From the NCBI GenBank assembly GCA_020721745.1, contig DYMC01000049.1, positions 1 to 13,894 on the forward strand: DNA of 13,894 bases, in the 5' to 3' direction. The notes below the pieces were generated by a model. It saw nothing but the letters and a program-made list of their open reading frames with translations, made no database searches and was not told where the DNA came from. Position numbers and translations under genes: made by a program. This stretch comes from Lentisphaera sp. GTDB lineage: Bacteria; Verrucomicrobiota; Lentisphaeria; Victivallales; GWF2-50-93. Shown here one piece after another: positions 1-6,673 of this stretch (position 1 is its first letter; each line of letters starts with the position of its first letter).

Positions 1-5
1 TCGCT

Positions 6-44
6 TCAGGTAATCCCGATACGCTCCGCGATCGGGACACCTGA
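6..44. repeat. Imperfect hairpin at the window's left edge
   Basis: TCAGGT (6-11) pairs with ACCTGA (39-44), and inside it CCCGAT (15-20) pairs with ATCGGG (31-36) around a 10-base loop, with small bulges at 12-14 and 37-38. No T-run follows, so it is not a classical intrinsic terminator. It may be the end of a larger palindromic element that starts outside the window, or a structure at the 3' end of an upstream transcript. Confidence 0.5.
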
Positions 45-46
45 GC

Positions 47-75
47 TTAACGTTAGTTTAACGGTTTTCTAACAT
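47..75 (+). promoter_or_regulatory. Possible promoter of the Na/Pi transporter gene
   Basis: TTAACG (47-52) lies 17 bases before TAACAT (70-75), which matches TATAAT at 4 of 6 positions. A second TTAACG sits at 58-63. The arrangement is plausible but weak. The same hexamer occurs upstream of two other genes in the window (3402 and 12397). Confidence 0.3.
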
Positions 76-92
76 TAAATGGAGGCGATGCC

Positions 93-2555
93 TTGAAATC
101 CATTGCTTTGACCCGCAGAACATCGTCGCTACCCGTTGTCCTTGCCATAGTTCTTTTTGCTGCTGGATGTCGCGAATACCGTGAAAGCGAAGTGGCGGAG
201 ATCAAGATTCTTTCCGGCGACAATCAGTGCTGTCGCCCGGGTTCGGAAGGCAAGGAGATTGTCTGCGAGTTCCTTGGTCCACATAGGCCGGGGCTCCTCG
301 GGGGGAAGGGATCCCAAAACCCCGTGCCCGGGGTCGAAGTGCGGATCGAGCCGCTATATGGTTCGGATATTCAGGTGACCGACTGTAGCAGGCACACAGA
401 CGAGGGCGGGAAAATCAAGTTCTCGTTCAGAACCGGTGCACAGATGGGCGACAACTACCTGAAAGTCATTCCGGTCGGGTTCGAATCGGCAGCGAAAACC
501 GTCAGGGTCATCAACGGCGTGATCGTCGAAGGTGCAAAGCAGGAGGCGTTCACGGGCCATTTTCTCGACGAGCCCATAAGGATCCGCGTATTCAATGCCG
601 ACGGTAGCGCGGCGGAGGGCGTAAGGGCGTATTTCTCCTTTGTGTCGTTCCCCGGGAGCAAAAATACTGCGAAATGCAAAGCGATGGTAGTGACTGATGC
701 AGAGGGAGTTGCGGAGAACCAGGTAAGGATTGGCTCCGACACCGGCAGATACAAGATGATGGTCGAGTTCTGTCGGGAATCCAATTTTGGCGGCGTGGTC
801 AGCAGGGGGGTCGAAATTCCATTATACGGCAAGAACTTCTTCGGTGTGACCGGCGTGATTATGACCGTCCTCGGGGGGCTTGCCGTCTTCATCTTCGGAA
901 TGGCTTCGATGACGGAAGGTCTGCAGCTTGTCGCAGGAGACCAGATGAGGAGAATACTGCGCTTCTTCACGAGAAACAGCTTCGTTGCCGTTCTGGCCGG
1001 GGCGCTTGTCACCGGAATTATCCAGTCTTCGAGCGCGACGACGGTCATGGTCGTCGGCTTCGTCAATGCCGGCCTCCTGAACCTCACCCAGGCGATAGGT
1101 GTGATATTCGGGGCGAACATAGGCACGACTGTCACGGCGCAGCTCATTTCATTCAACATAGGAGATCTGGCTTATATCTTTGTCGTCGCAGGCCTGCTTC
1201 TCGTGCTCTTGTCCAAGAAGACATCCCTGAAGGGCTGGGGACAGACATCGCTTGGTTTCGGACTGCTCTTTTTGGGGCTTGAAATAATGAGCGATGAACT
1301 GAAGATGGTGGCGGACTTTCCATCGGTTGTCAATGTGTTCAGGACATTCGACTGCACGCCGGTCTCCGGCTCGCTGATGCCTCTTTATTCCGTCTTCGGA
1401 GCGGTGTTCATCGGAACCCTCATGACGGTGATAATCCAGAGCAGTTCGGCCACCATAGGCATAGCGCTTGTCCTCGCCTCCAATGGACTGATAAACTTCT
1501 ACACCGCCGTTCCGCTGATACTCGGGGACAACATAGGCACCACGATAACCGCGAATCTCGCGGCGATAGGGGCCAACCGCAGGGCGAAGCAGGCCGCATT
1601 CGGGCATTTCCTGTTCAACATGATCGGGGTTTCCTACATGCTGCTTCTGTTCTATGTGCCCTGGGATGGAGCGCCGATCTACCTTTCCTTCATAAATGCC
1701 CTTACCCCGGGGGATGTCTTCGCACCCGACCCTGTCAACATCACCCGCCATATCGCGACGGCGCACACGATGTTCAACGTAATTAACGTGATGGTGCTCT
1801 TCCCCTTCATTGGCCTCATGGGCAGGGCTTGCGCCGCAGTCATACGGATAAAAGACGATTCATCTGAAAAGATATGCCACCTCGAGCCCCATCTGCTCGA
1901 CACGCCGGCGATGGCGATAGAACAGAGCATAAACTCTATCAGATACATGACGGAGGAGGCCTGGAGCATGGCATCCGACGCGATGAGCAAGGCGCTCAAG
2001 AACGGGAGGATTGAGCCTGCAATGGCCGACGAGATGGAATCACGGGAAATGAAAATGAACGAGATGCAGGCCAACGTGACGAACTACCTCGTCGAACTGA
2101 CATCGCGACGCCTGACCGAGCCGCAGGCGGAGATCGTCCCGCTCCTCATACACTGCACAAACGACGCGGAGAGAATCGCTGACTACGCCGGAAACATGCT
2201 GGCCCTCGTGAAGAGGCTGGAGAAAACCGAATCCAGAATACCGGATGGAATCCAGCAGGAGATAGACTACCTCTGGCTGATCGTGCTGAACCAGGCCAAG
2301 CATGTCGCCGAATGCCTCAGGAACACCGGCAAGGAGAACTACATCATGGCTCTCAAGGAGGAGGCAAGGATAAACGAAATAGTAAAGGACATCGAGAAGA
2401 AAAATGTGAAGCAGATGAGAAAGGGCAAGACCGACGCCATCCTTGGAACCATAATACTCGAACTGCTGACCGTGATCGAAAAGATAGGCGACCACCTGAC
2501 GAACATCGCCGAAAGAGCGCCGGACATACAGAAGGAACATGTCCGGCTCACATGA
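93..2555 (+). CDS. Na/Pi cotransporter with lipoprotein-type N-terminus, Ig-like domains and PhoU-like tail
   Basis: Probable sodium-driven phosphate carrier of the inner membrane (NptA/YjbB, PF02690-type). The start is TTG at 93, since ATG at 88 meets a stop at once; GGAGG at 81-85 is a well-spaced RBS. Residues 1-26 form a signal peptide ending in FAAGC, so Cys26 could be lipidated. Residues ~36-240 resemble two bacterial Ig-like (Big_1) repeats, each with a T-D-x-x-G type turn. The membrane part starts near residue 247 and holds two inverted-repeat halves, each with QSSSAT (Gln311 and Gln449) followed by GANIGTT or GDNIGTT. These are the family's signature motifs. From ~607 to the end is a helical, charged PhoU-like domain, expected in the cytoplasm. 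At 820 aa it is much longer than the usual 500-600 because of the N-terminal extension. The transport domain assignment is firm; the Ig-like call is from pattern only. Confidence 0.9.
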   Translation: MKSIALTRRTSSLPVVLAIVLFAAGCREYRESEVAEIKILSGDNQCCRPGSEGKEIVCEFLGPHRPGLLGGKGSQNPVPGVEVRIEPLYGSDIQVTDCSRHTDEGGKIKFSFRTGAQMGDNYLKVIPVGFESAAKTVRVINGVIVEGAKQEAFTGHFLDEPIRIRVFNADGSAAEGVRAYFSFVSFPGSKNTAKCKAMVVTDAEGVAENQVRIGSDTGRYKMMVEFCRESNFGGVVSRGVEIPLYGKNFFGVTGVIMTVLGGLAVFIFGMASMTEGLQLVAGDQMRRILRFFTRNSFVAVLAGALVTGIIQSSSATTVMVVGFVNAGLLNLTQAIGVIFGANIGTTVTAQLISFNIGDLAYIFVVAGLLLVLLSKKTSLKGWGQTSLGFGLLFLGLEIMSDELKMVADFPSVVNVFRTFDCTPVSGSLMPLYSVFGAVFIGTLMTVIIQSSSATIGIALVLASNGLINFYTAVPLILGDNIGTTITANLAAIGANRRAKQAAFGHFLFNMIGVSYMLLLFYVPWDGAPIYLSFINALTPGDVFAPDPVNITRHIATAHTMFNVINVMVLFPFIGLMGRACAAVIRIKDDSSEKICHLEPHLLDTPAMAIEQSINSIRYMTEEAWSMASDAMSKALKNGRIEPAMADEMESREMKMNEMQANVTNYLVELTSRRLTEPQAEIVPLLIHCTNDAERIADYAGNMLALVKRLEKTESRIPDGIQQEIDYLWLIVLNQAKHVAECLRNTGKENYIMALKEEARINEIVKDIEKKNVKQMRKGKTDAILGTIILELLTVIEKIGDHLTNIAERAPDIQKEHVRLT

Positions 2556-2890
2556 AATTCACCCGCTCTTCTTGTCCGTCTCCTCCTGCTGCGAAAAGAT
2601 TTTCTCTATCGTCGAGGGCTCCTTGAAGACCATTCCCACCCCCTCGCCGCCCCCTCATTTCCGTATTATCTCCCTGGCCTGGATTATCTTCTGTCTTCCT
2701 GCAACTTTTCTCAAGAAGGCCGACATCGTTCGGATAAGATGAGCCAATTGCAAAAGTCCGCGTGAGGTTGCATTCCGCTTCCACGCGGTCACGCGACAAG
2801 ATTTTCGAGGGGGGCATCTTGATATTCCTTCGCTGCTTTGAATTGTCGCCGACGCGGACTATCTTAGCGTAAACAGCTGGTCTATGTGCC
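2556..2890. other. 335-base spacer with inverted repeats and no convincing full gene
   Basis: Between the transporter and the next ORF I see no complete conserved gene. The left part (2559-2726) carries a broken minus-strand reading frame with host-like codon use (see findings). The right part (2739-2859) starts with 17 bases identical to one arm of the palindromic element at 10425-10526 and continues into nested inverted repeats. No clear terminator for the transporter gene is visible. Confidence 0.6.
2739..2859. repeat. Element-arm remnant followed by nested inverted repeats
   Basis: Bases 2739-2755 (ATGAGCCAATTGCAAAA) equal the reverse complement of the right arm of the element at 10425-10526. 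After it GTCCGCGT (2756-2763) pairs with ACGCGGAC (2852-2859). Inside, GCGACAA (2793-2799) pairs with TTGTCGC (2843-2849), and CAAGAT (2797-2802) can pair with ATCTTG (2816-2821). A competing local stem is CCGCGTG (2758-2764) with CACGCGG (2782-2788). This could be a degraded or divergent member of the same element family, or a structured RNA. Confidence 0.45.
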
Positions 2891-3358
2891 ATGATCGAAT
2901 TCGATGTTCCATCATTCTTCAGCATACGGACGCCGGGATACAGCTTCGACGGCGGCAGCAGAATGCCGGCGCTGAGGCTCTTCCCGCCTTTCATAAAGTC
3001 CGAGCTTCACGCCCTCGTGGGCGAATGCAGGCTGAGCGGCAAGTTCGCCGACAGCTTCAACAGATTCGTCATGATAACCTTCGCCGCCATGCTCTGCGCA
3101 GGCTTCGGGGCGACGATGTCGCTCTTCTCCCATCTCTATTTCCACTACAGGGGATTTTTCTACCCGACCTTCCTGATGCTGGCGGTCTGTTTCATCAGCA
3201 ACTTCATGGCCTGGTATAATTTCAAGCGTATGGCCGAATCATACATCGCATTCTTCTCCTCCAACCGTGACTGCGGGATCAGCTTCCAGCATTTTGAAAT
3301 TTCCGACAACGGGATATTCAGGAGGGGGATAGATGCGAAGAAGACGGACCTGATATGA
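2891..3358 (+). CDS. Small two-helix membrane protein, possibly a truncated YcxB-like protein
   Basis: The 155-aa product is not firmly recognised. ATG 2891 is the first start after an in-frame stop at 2870, but no Shine-Dalgarno sequence precedes it. Two hydrophobic segments lie at about 58-78 and 88-110. The soluble tail reads FEISDNGIFRRGIDAKKTDLI and then stops. The two-helix-then-tail order and a 'xISxxGI' phrase recall the YcxB family. In that family the tail normally continues another 30-50 residues, so this copy may be truncated. I looked for a continuation in the other two frames past 3356 and found nothing convincing. Weak RBS and short tail leave open that it is a decaying gene. 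Codon use resembles the neighbours. Confidence 0.5.
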   Translation: MIEFDVPSFFSIRTPGYSFDGGSRMPALRLFPPFIKSELHALVGECRLSGKFADSFNRFVMITFAAMLCAGFGATMSLFSHLYFHYRGFFYPTFLMLAVCFISNFMAWYNFKRMAESYIAFFSSNRDCGISFQHFEISDNGIFRRGIDAKKTDLI

Positions 3359-3401
3359 TTTTTATGAAACCGCGCTGGAAAATCCTCCGGACGGGTATAG
3401 T

Positions 3402-3430
3402 TTAACGCGAAACCAATTTCAACCATAAAT
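3402..3430 (+). promoter_or_regulatory. Possible promoter of the ABC ATPase gene
   Basis: TTAACG (3402-3407) is followed after 16 bases by CATAAA (3424-3429), 4 of 6 to TATAAT, shortly before the RBS GGGAG (3436-3440). Assigned by analogy with the TTAACG upstream of the gene at 93; weak on its own. Confidence 0.3.
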
Positions 3431-3448
3431 GAACAGGGAGATGCCGCC

Positions 3449-4549
3449 ATGGCCGAAGTAACACTCAAGAACGTGTGCAAGATCTATCCCGGCAACGTAA
3501 AGGCGGTTGACGATGTCAACCTGCAGATCAAGGACAGGGAGTTCGTCGTGCTCGTCGGTCCCTCAGGATGCGGAAAGTCCACGACACTGCGCATGATCGC
3601 CGGCCTCGAGGAGATATCGGGCGGAACCATATCCATAGGCGACAGGATCGTCAACGATGTGCCCCCGAAGGACCGCGACATAGCCATGGTATTCCAGAAC
3701 TACGCCCTCTATCCGCATATGACCGTCTACGAGAACATGGCTTTCGGGCTCAAGCTGAGGAAGTTCAAGAAGGCCGACATTGACAAACGCGTCCAGGAGG
3801 CGGCGGACATCCTTGGCATCAAGGACTACCTGCACAGGAGGCCCAAGGCTCTCTCCGGCGGGCAGCGCCAGCGCGTGGCCGTCGGGCGGGCCATCGTCCG
3901 CAAGCCCGAGGCATTCCTCTTCGACGAGCCTCTCAGCAACCTCGACGCCAAGATGAGAGTCCAGATGCGCACCGAAATCAGCAAGCTGCACACCCGCCTC
4001 GAGACCACCATGATCTACGTGACCCATGACCAGGTCGAGGCCATGACCATGGCGGACAGGATAGTCGTCATGAAGGACGGGCTCGTCCAGCAGGTAGGCT
4101 CTCCGCTTAACATCTACGACAACCCGGCCAATCTCTTCGTCGCCAGTTTCATCGGCACGCCTCCGATGAATTTCTTCAGAGGGCGCATGACGAAGGAAGG
4201 GGACAAGCTGGTCTTCAAGGAGGAATTCTTCAAACTCCAAATGCCGCCCGAATGGAAAGGCAGTCTTTCGCCTTACATGGACAAGGACGTGGTCTTCGGC
4301 GCCAGGCCCGAGGACATCGGCTCGCCAGAGGCGGAAAACCGCGCGGGAATGCCGAAGATAAAGGCCACTGTCGAAGTCATCGAGCCGATGGGCGCCGAGA
4401 CCTATCTCTATCTCAATACCGGGGCGCAGTCCTTCATCTCCAGAGTGGACGCCCACAGGAAGGTTTCCGTGGGAGACAAGGTGGAGCTCTCCGTGCTTAT
4501 GCCGAAGTCCCACGTGTTCGATGCGGGGAGTGAAAAACTGATAGTCTGA
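3449..4549 (+). CDS. ugpC: ABC transporter ATP-binding protein, MalK/UgpC (CUT1) type
   Basis: ATPase subunit of a sugar or glycerol-3-phosphate type importer, working on the cytoplasmic face of the inner membrane. All nucleotide-binding motifs are intact: Walker A GPSGCGKST (37-45), Q-loop Gln83, signature LSGGQ (135-139), Walker B LFDEP with Asp159/Glu160, and the switch His193 in YVTHDQ. After ~235 comes the TOBE/MalK-type regulatory region with FGARPEDIG. At 366 aa it has the normal MalK/UgpC length. The start ATG at 3449 has GGGAG 8 bases upstream. No permease or solute-binding gene is adjacent, so it is probably a shared ATPase serving several CUT1 importers, as is known for MsmK-type proteins; the substrate cannot be told. 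Its TGA (4547-4549) lies in the left arm of a palindromic element. The symbol names the family, not a proven substrate. Confidence 0.93.
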   Translation: MAEVTLKNVCKIYPGNVKAVDDVNLQIKDREFVVLVGPSGCGKSTTLRMIAGLEEISGGTISIGDRIVNDVPPKDRDIAMVFQNYALYPHMTVYENMAFGLKLRKFKKADIDKRVQEAADILGIKDYLHRRPKALSGGQRQRVAVGRAIVRKPEAFLFDEPLSNLDAKMRVQMRTEISKLHTRLETTMIYVTHDQVEAMTMADRIVVMKDGLVQQVGSPLNIYDNPANLFVASFIGTPPMNFFRGRMTKEGDKLVFKEEFFKLQMPPEWKGSLSPYMDKDVVFGARPEDIGSPEAENRAGMPKIKATVEVIEPMGAETYLYLNTGAQSFISRVDAHRKVSVGDKVELSVLMPKSHVFDAGSEKLIV

Positions 4550-4666
4550 GCTGATTTCAAAACTCCGCATTCGGGGTAAATCCGTCGGAGTTCACAACTT
4601 TAGTTGTGTCTTATTGTCAACAAGATACACAGCTGAAGCTGTGAACTCCAACGTTGAAATCAGCTC
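4548..4666. repeat. Nested palindromic element A, starting in a stop codon
   Basis: A perfect 13-bp outer stem joins GAGCTGATTTCAA (4548-4560) and TTGAAATCAGCTC (4654-4666). Inside it GGAGTTCACA (4587-4596) pairs with TGTGAACTCC (4640-4649), enclosing hairpins CACAACT-TT-AGTTGTG (4593-4608) and CACAGCT-GA-AGCTGTG (4628-4643). AACTCCG (4561-4567) can pair instead with CGGAGTT (4586-4592), so two folds compete. The order outer stem, middle stem, two hairpins is the same as in elements B and C. No T-run follows, so it is not a standard terminator. Confidence 0.8.
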
Positions 4667-4667
4667 G

Positions 4668-4696
4668 TTGAGGCAATTTTAAAATTGCTTTAGTCT
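4668..4696 (+). promoter_or_regulatory. Possible promoter for the riboswitch-ribBA transcript, with a 16-bp palindrome in the spacer
   Basis: TTGAGG (4668-4673) and TAGTCT (4691-4696) are 17 bases apart, which would put a start near 4703, just before the FMN aptamer. The -10 match is poor. The spacer is nearly filled by the perfect palindrome GCAATTTTAAAATTGC (4673-4688), which resembles two element arms fused together. A transcript start in this region is required by the riboswitch position; the exact hexamers are tentative. Confidence 0.35.
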
Positions 4697-4714
4697 GAAA
4701 AATCTAGATACGAT

Positions 4715-4857
4715 GGAAATCTTCGGGGCGGGGTGATCCATGGCTGCGGAGCCTTGGAAAGTCCTCACCGGCGGTAAAGTCCGCAAGCATCCCAGATGGA
4801 GTGCAGATCTGGTGAAATTCCAGAACCGACAGTAAAGTCTGGATGGAAGAAGATTCC
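4715..4857 (+). ncRNA. FMN riboswitch aptamer (RFN element)
   Basis: The conserved blocks of the FMN aptamer appear in order: ATCTTCGGGGCGGGGTG (4719-4735), CACCGGCGGTAAAGTCCGC from about 4767, GGTGAAATTCCAGAACCGAC (4811-4830), then AGTAAAGTCTGGATGGAAGAAGAT (4831-4854, written here as the closing block). P1 is closed by the ATCTT and AAGAT ends. One peripheral arm (about 4735-4765) is longer than usual. It binds flavin mononucleotide in the nascent RNA and lies directly upstream of ribBA, the typical setting. Confidence 0.95.
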
Positions 4858-4904
4858 AATCCCAAATGGGATTGCACGCCCCGGACTCAGCCGGGGCTTT
4901 TTTT
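4857..4904 (+). terminator. Riboswitch expression platform: intrinsic terminator that also covers the RBS
   Basis: After the aptamer comes hairpin CAATCCC (4857-4863)/GGGATTG (4868-4874). Then GCCCCGG (4878-4884) pairs with CCGGGGC (4891-4897), directly followed by seven T (4898-4904) and the ATG at 4905. This is an intrinsic terminator. The only Shine-Dalgarno-like stretch for ribBA, GGGG at 4893-4896, lies inside its 3' arm. Aptamer bases CGGGGCG (4724-4730) are perfectly complementary to CGCCCCG (4877-4883), giving an obvious antiterminator when FMN is absent. Confidence 0.85.
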
Positions 4905-6110
4905 ATGAATAGAACAAAAATAAAATTCGATGCTCTCCCGTCCGTGATCAGGGCCTTCAAGAATGGTGGCATGCTCGTCATAACCGACGACGAGAACAGG
5001 GAGAACGAGGGTGATCTGGTCATGGCGGCATCCAAGACCAGCCCCGAATCCATAAACTTCATGGCGAAATTCGGCAGAGGCCTCATTTGCGTGCCTCTGT
5101 CCGCCGAGCGGGCCGAACAGCTCGGACTGAGGAAAATGTCCGAATCCTCGGATCCCTACAAGACAGCGTTCACTGTCAGTGTGGATGCCAGAAAGGGCAT
5201 CAGCACTGGAATTTCGGCCGCCGACAGGGCCCGAACAATATCGGCCATCGTTAATCCCGAGTCCACGAGGGACGACTTCGTCTCCCCGGGACATGTATTC
5301 CCGCTCGTCTCGCGCCCCGGAGGGGTTCTGCAGAGGGCCGGGCACACTGAAGCGGCGGTTGATCTTGCGAAACTCGCAGGACTTTATCCGGCAGGGGTCA
5401 TATGCGAGATCATGAACGAAGACGGGAGCATGGCGCGGCTTCCCGATCTGGACAAGTTCAGGAAAAAGCACCGTCTGCCCTGGTGTTCGATCGCCGATAT
5501 AATTGCATTCAGAAGGAGGAACGAACTTTTGATAAGCCGGGAGCAGACCGTCAAGCTCCCGACAAGATTCGGGAACTTCCAACTGCACCTATACCGTTCT
5601 CTGATAGACGGCAACGAGCATCTGGCCCTGGTCCATGGCGATGTCTCTGGCAAGAAGGATGTTCTCGTCAGGGTCCACAGCGAATGCCTCACGGGGGACG
5701 TGTTCCACTCCCTGCGATGCGACTGCGGAGAGCAGCTCGAAAGAGCGATGAAGACCATAGTTTCCGCCGGACGGGGAGTGATAATATACATGCGCCAGGA
5801 GGGCAGGGGCATAGGACTGGCCAACAAGATACACGCATACAAGCTGCAGGAGGAGGGATGCGACACGGTGGAGGCGAACATAAGGCTTGGCTTTCCGCCC
5901 GACCTGCGCGAATACGGAATCGGCGCGCAGATGATCGCGGACCTCGGGATCCGCAGCATAAGGCTTATAACAAACAACCCGCAGAAGATAGTCGGGGTCG
6001 AAGGCTATGGATTCAGCATCAACGCAAGGGTGCCGATATTGCCTGAAAGGCAGAAGCACAACAGGAAATACCTCGACACAAAGAAAAAAAAGATGGGACA
6101 TATGATTTAA
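4905..6110 (+). CDS. ribBA: Bifunctional 3,4-dihydroxy-2-butanone-4-phosphate synthase / GTP cyclohydrolase II
   Basis: Catalyses both entry steps of riboflavin synthesis: ribulose 5-phosphate to DHBP, and GTP to the pyrimidine precursor. I chose ATG 4905 (401 aa, MNRTKIKF), not the in-frame ATG 4866, because the latter lies inside the riboswitch expression platform. RibB domain ~1-200: DDENRENEGD (28-37, acidic metal-binding loop), then ADRART, RPGGVLQRAGHTEAAVDL and EDGSMAR. RibA domain ~205-400: zinc cysteines C261, C272 and C274 in the CLTGDVFHSLRCDC motif, RQEGRGIGL and the RLITNNPQKI end motif. Both halves look complete. First gene of a run with ribH, nusB, ftsY and glnS; ribD and ribE (riboflavin synthase) are not in the window. 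Regulated by the FMN riboswitch upstream. Confidence 0.97.
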   Translation: MNRTKIKFDALPSVIRAFKNGGMLVITDDENRENEGDLVMAASKTSPESINFMAKFGRGLICVPLSAERAEQLGLRKMSESSDPYKTAFTVSVDARKGISTGISAADRARTISAIVNPESTRDDFVSPGHVFPLVSRPGGVLQRAGHTEAAVDLAKLAGLYPAGVICEIMNEDGSMARLPDLDKFRKKHRLPWCSIADIIAFRRRNELLISREQTVKLPTRFGNFQLHLYRSLIDGNEHLALVHGDVSGKKDVLVRVHSECLTGDVFHSLRCDCGEQLERAMKTIVSAGRGVIIYMRQEGRGIGLANKIHAYKLQEEGCDTVEANIRLGFPPDLREYGIGAQMIADLGIRSIRLITNNPQKIVGVEGYGFSINARVPILPERQKHNRKYLDTKKKKMGHMI

Positions 6111-6162
6111 GGAGTTTTTAAGTTGTGGAGCGCTGGAATTCTAAAATCAACGGAGGAAGAAT

Positions 6163-6654
6163 ATGGAAGGGAAAGCCGGAAATGTCTATGAGGGCATGAT
6201 GAACGCGAAGGGGATGAGGTTCGCCATCGTGTGCGCCCGCTTCAACAGCTTCTTCGTGACCAAGCTGCTCGAAGGCGCGATGGACTCCCTGCTCCGGCAC
6301 GGAGCCAGAGCCGAGGACCTCGATGTGGCCTGGGTGCCCGGGTCCAACGAAATCCCGCTCGTCGCAGCGAGATTGGCAAAGGCAGGATCCCACGACGCGA
6401 TAATCGCGCTCGGCGTGGTGATACAGGGAGCCACACCACATGCCGGCCTCATCAACTCGGAGGTGGCGAAATCCCTTGCGAAAATCGCACTCGACAATTT
6501 CATCCCGGTCATCAACGGGGTTGTGGCCGCCAACGACATCGAGCAGGCCATCGAGAGAAGCGGAACCAAGGCCGGCAACAAGGGCTCGTCGGCAGCCGAT
6601 GCGGCCATCGAGATGGCATCTCTCATGAAGATCCTCCCGGGAAAATCAAAATAG
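6163..6654 (+). CDS. ribH: 6,7-dimethyl-8-ribityllumazine synthase (beta subunit), divergent active site
   Basis: Joins DHBP with the ribitylaminouracil to make lumazine, the step before riboflavin synthase. ATG 6163 has GGAGG 6 bases upstream. At 163 aa it has normal length and aligns by eye along its whole length with Bacillus subtilis RibH: RFNSFFVTKLLEGA, DLDVAWVPG, ALGVVIQGATPH (His93, the conserved catalytic His), and ERSGTKAGNKG, including the phosphate-binding Arg and the Lys. Several usually conserved pocket residues differ: PGAFEIP is PGSNEIP (Asn62), IRGAT is IQGAT (Gln88), THYDYVCNE is PHAGLINSE (93-100), and VIFG is VING. It lies 52 bases after ribBA and 19 before nusB, the classical ribH-nusB pairing. 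Fold and pathway are firm; full activity is less so. Confidence 0.92.
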   Translation: MEGKAGNVYEGMMNAKGMRFAIVCARFNSFFVTKLLEGAMDSLLRHGARAEDLDVAWVPGSNEIPLVAARLAKAGSHDAIIALGVVIQGATPHAGLINSEVAKSLAKIALDNFIPVINGVVAANDIEQAIERSGTKAGNKGSSAADAAIEMASLMKILPGKSK

Positions 6655-6673
6655 CCGATCGCAGGAGACGAAC

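Noticed and set aside
3563..4570. Minus-strand open frame of 335 codons opposite the ABC ATPase
   Set aside because: It is the antisense shadow of a gene with intact motifs; its composition is His/Asp/Leu-rich and it resembles no family.
4548..4666. Element A as an intrinsic terminator of ugpC
   Set aside because: No T-run follows the stem and the structure is much larger than a terminator; its layout matches non-terminator elements B and C.
4866..4904. Upstream in-frame ATG for ribBA (13 extra residues)
   Set aside because: It lies in the loop region before the riboswitch terminator and its residues (GLHAPDSAGAFF) are encoded by the terminator itself; ATG 4905 matches the usual RibB start.
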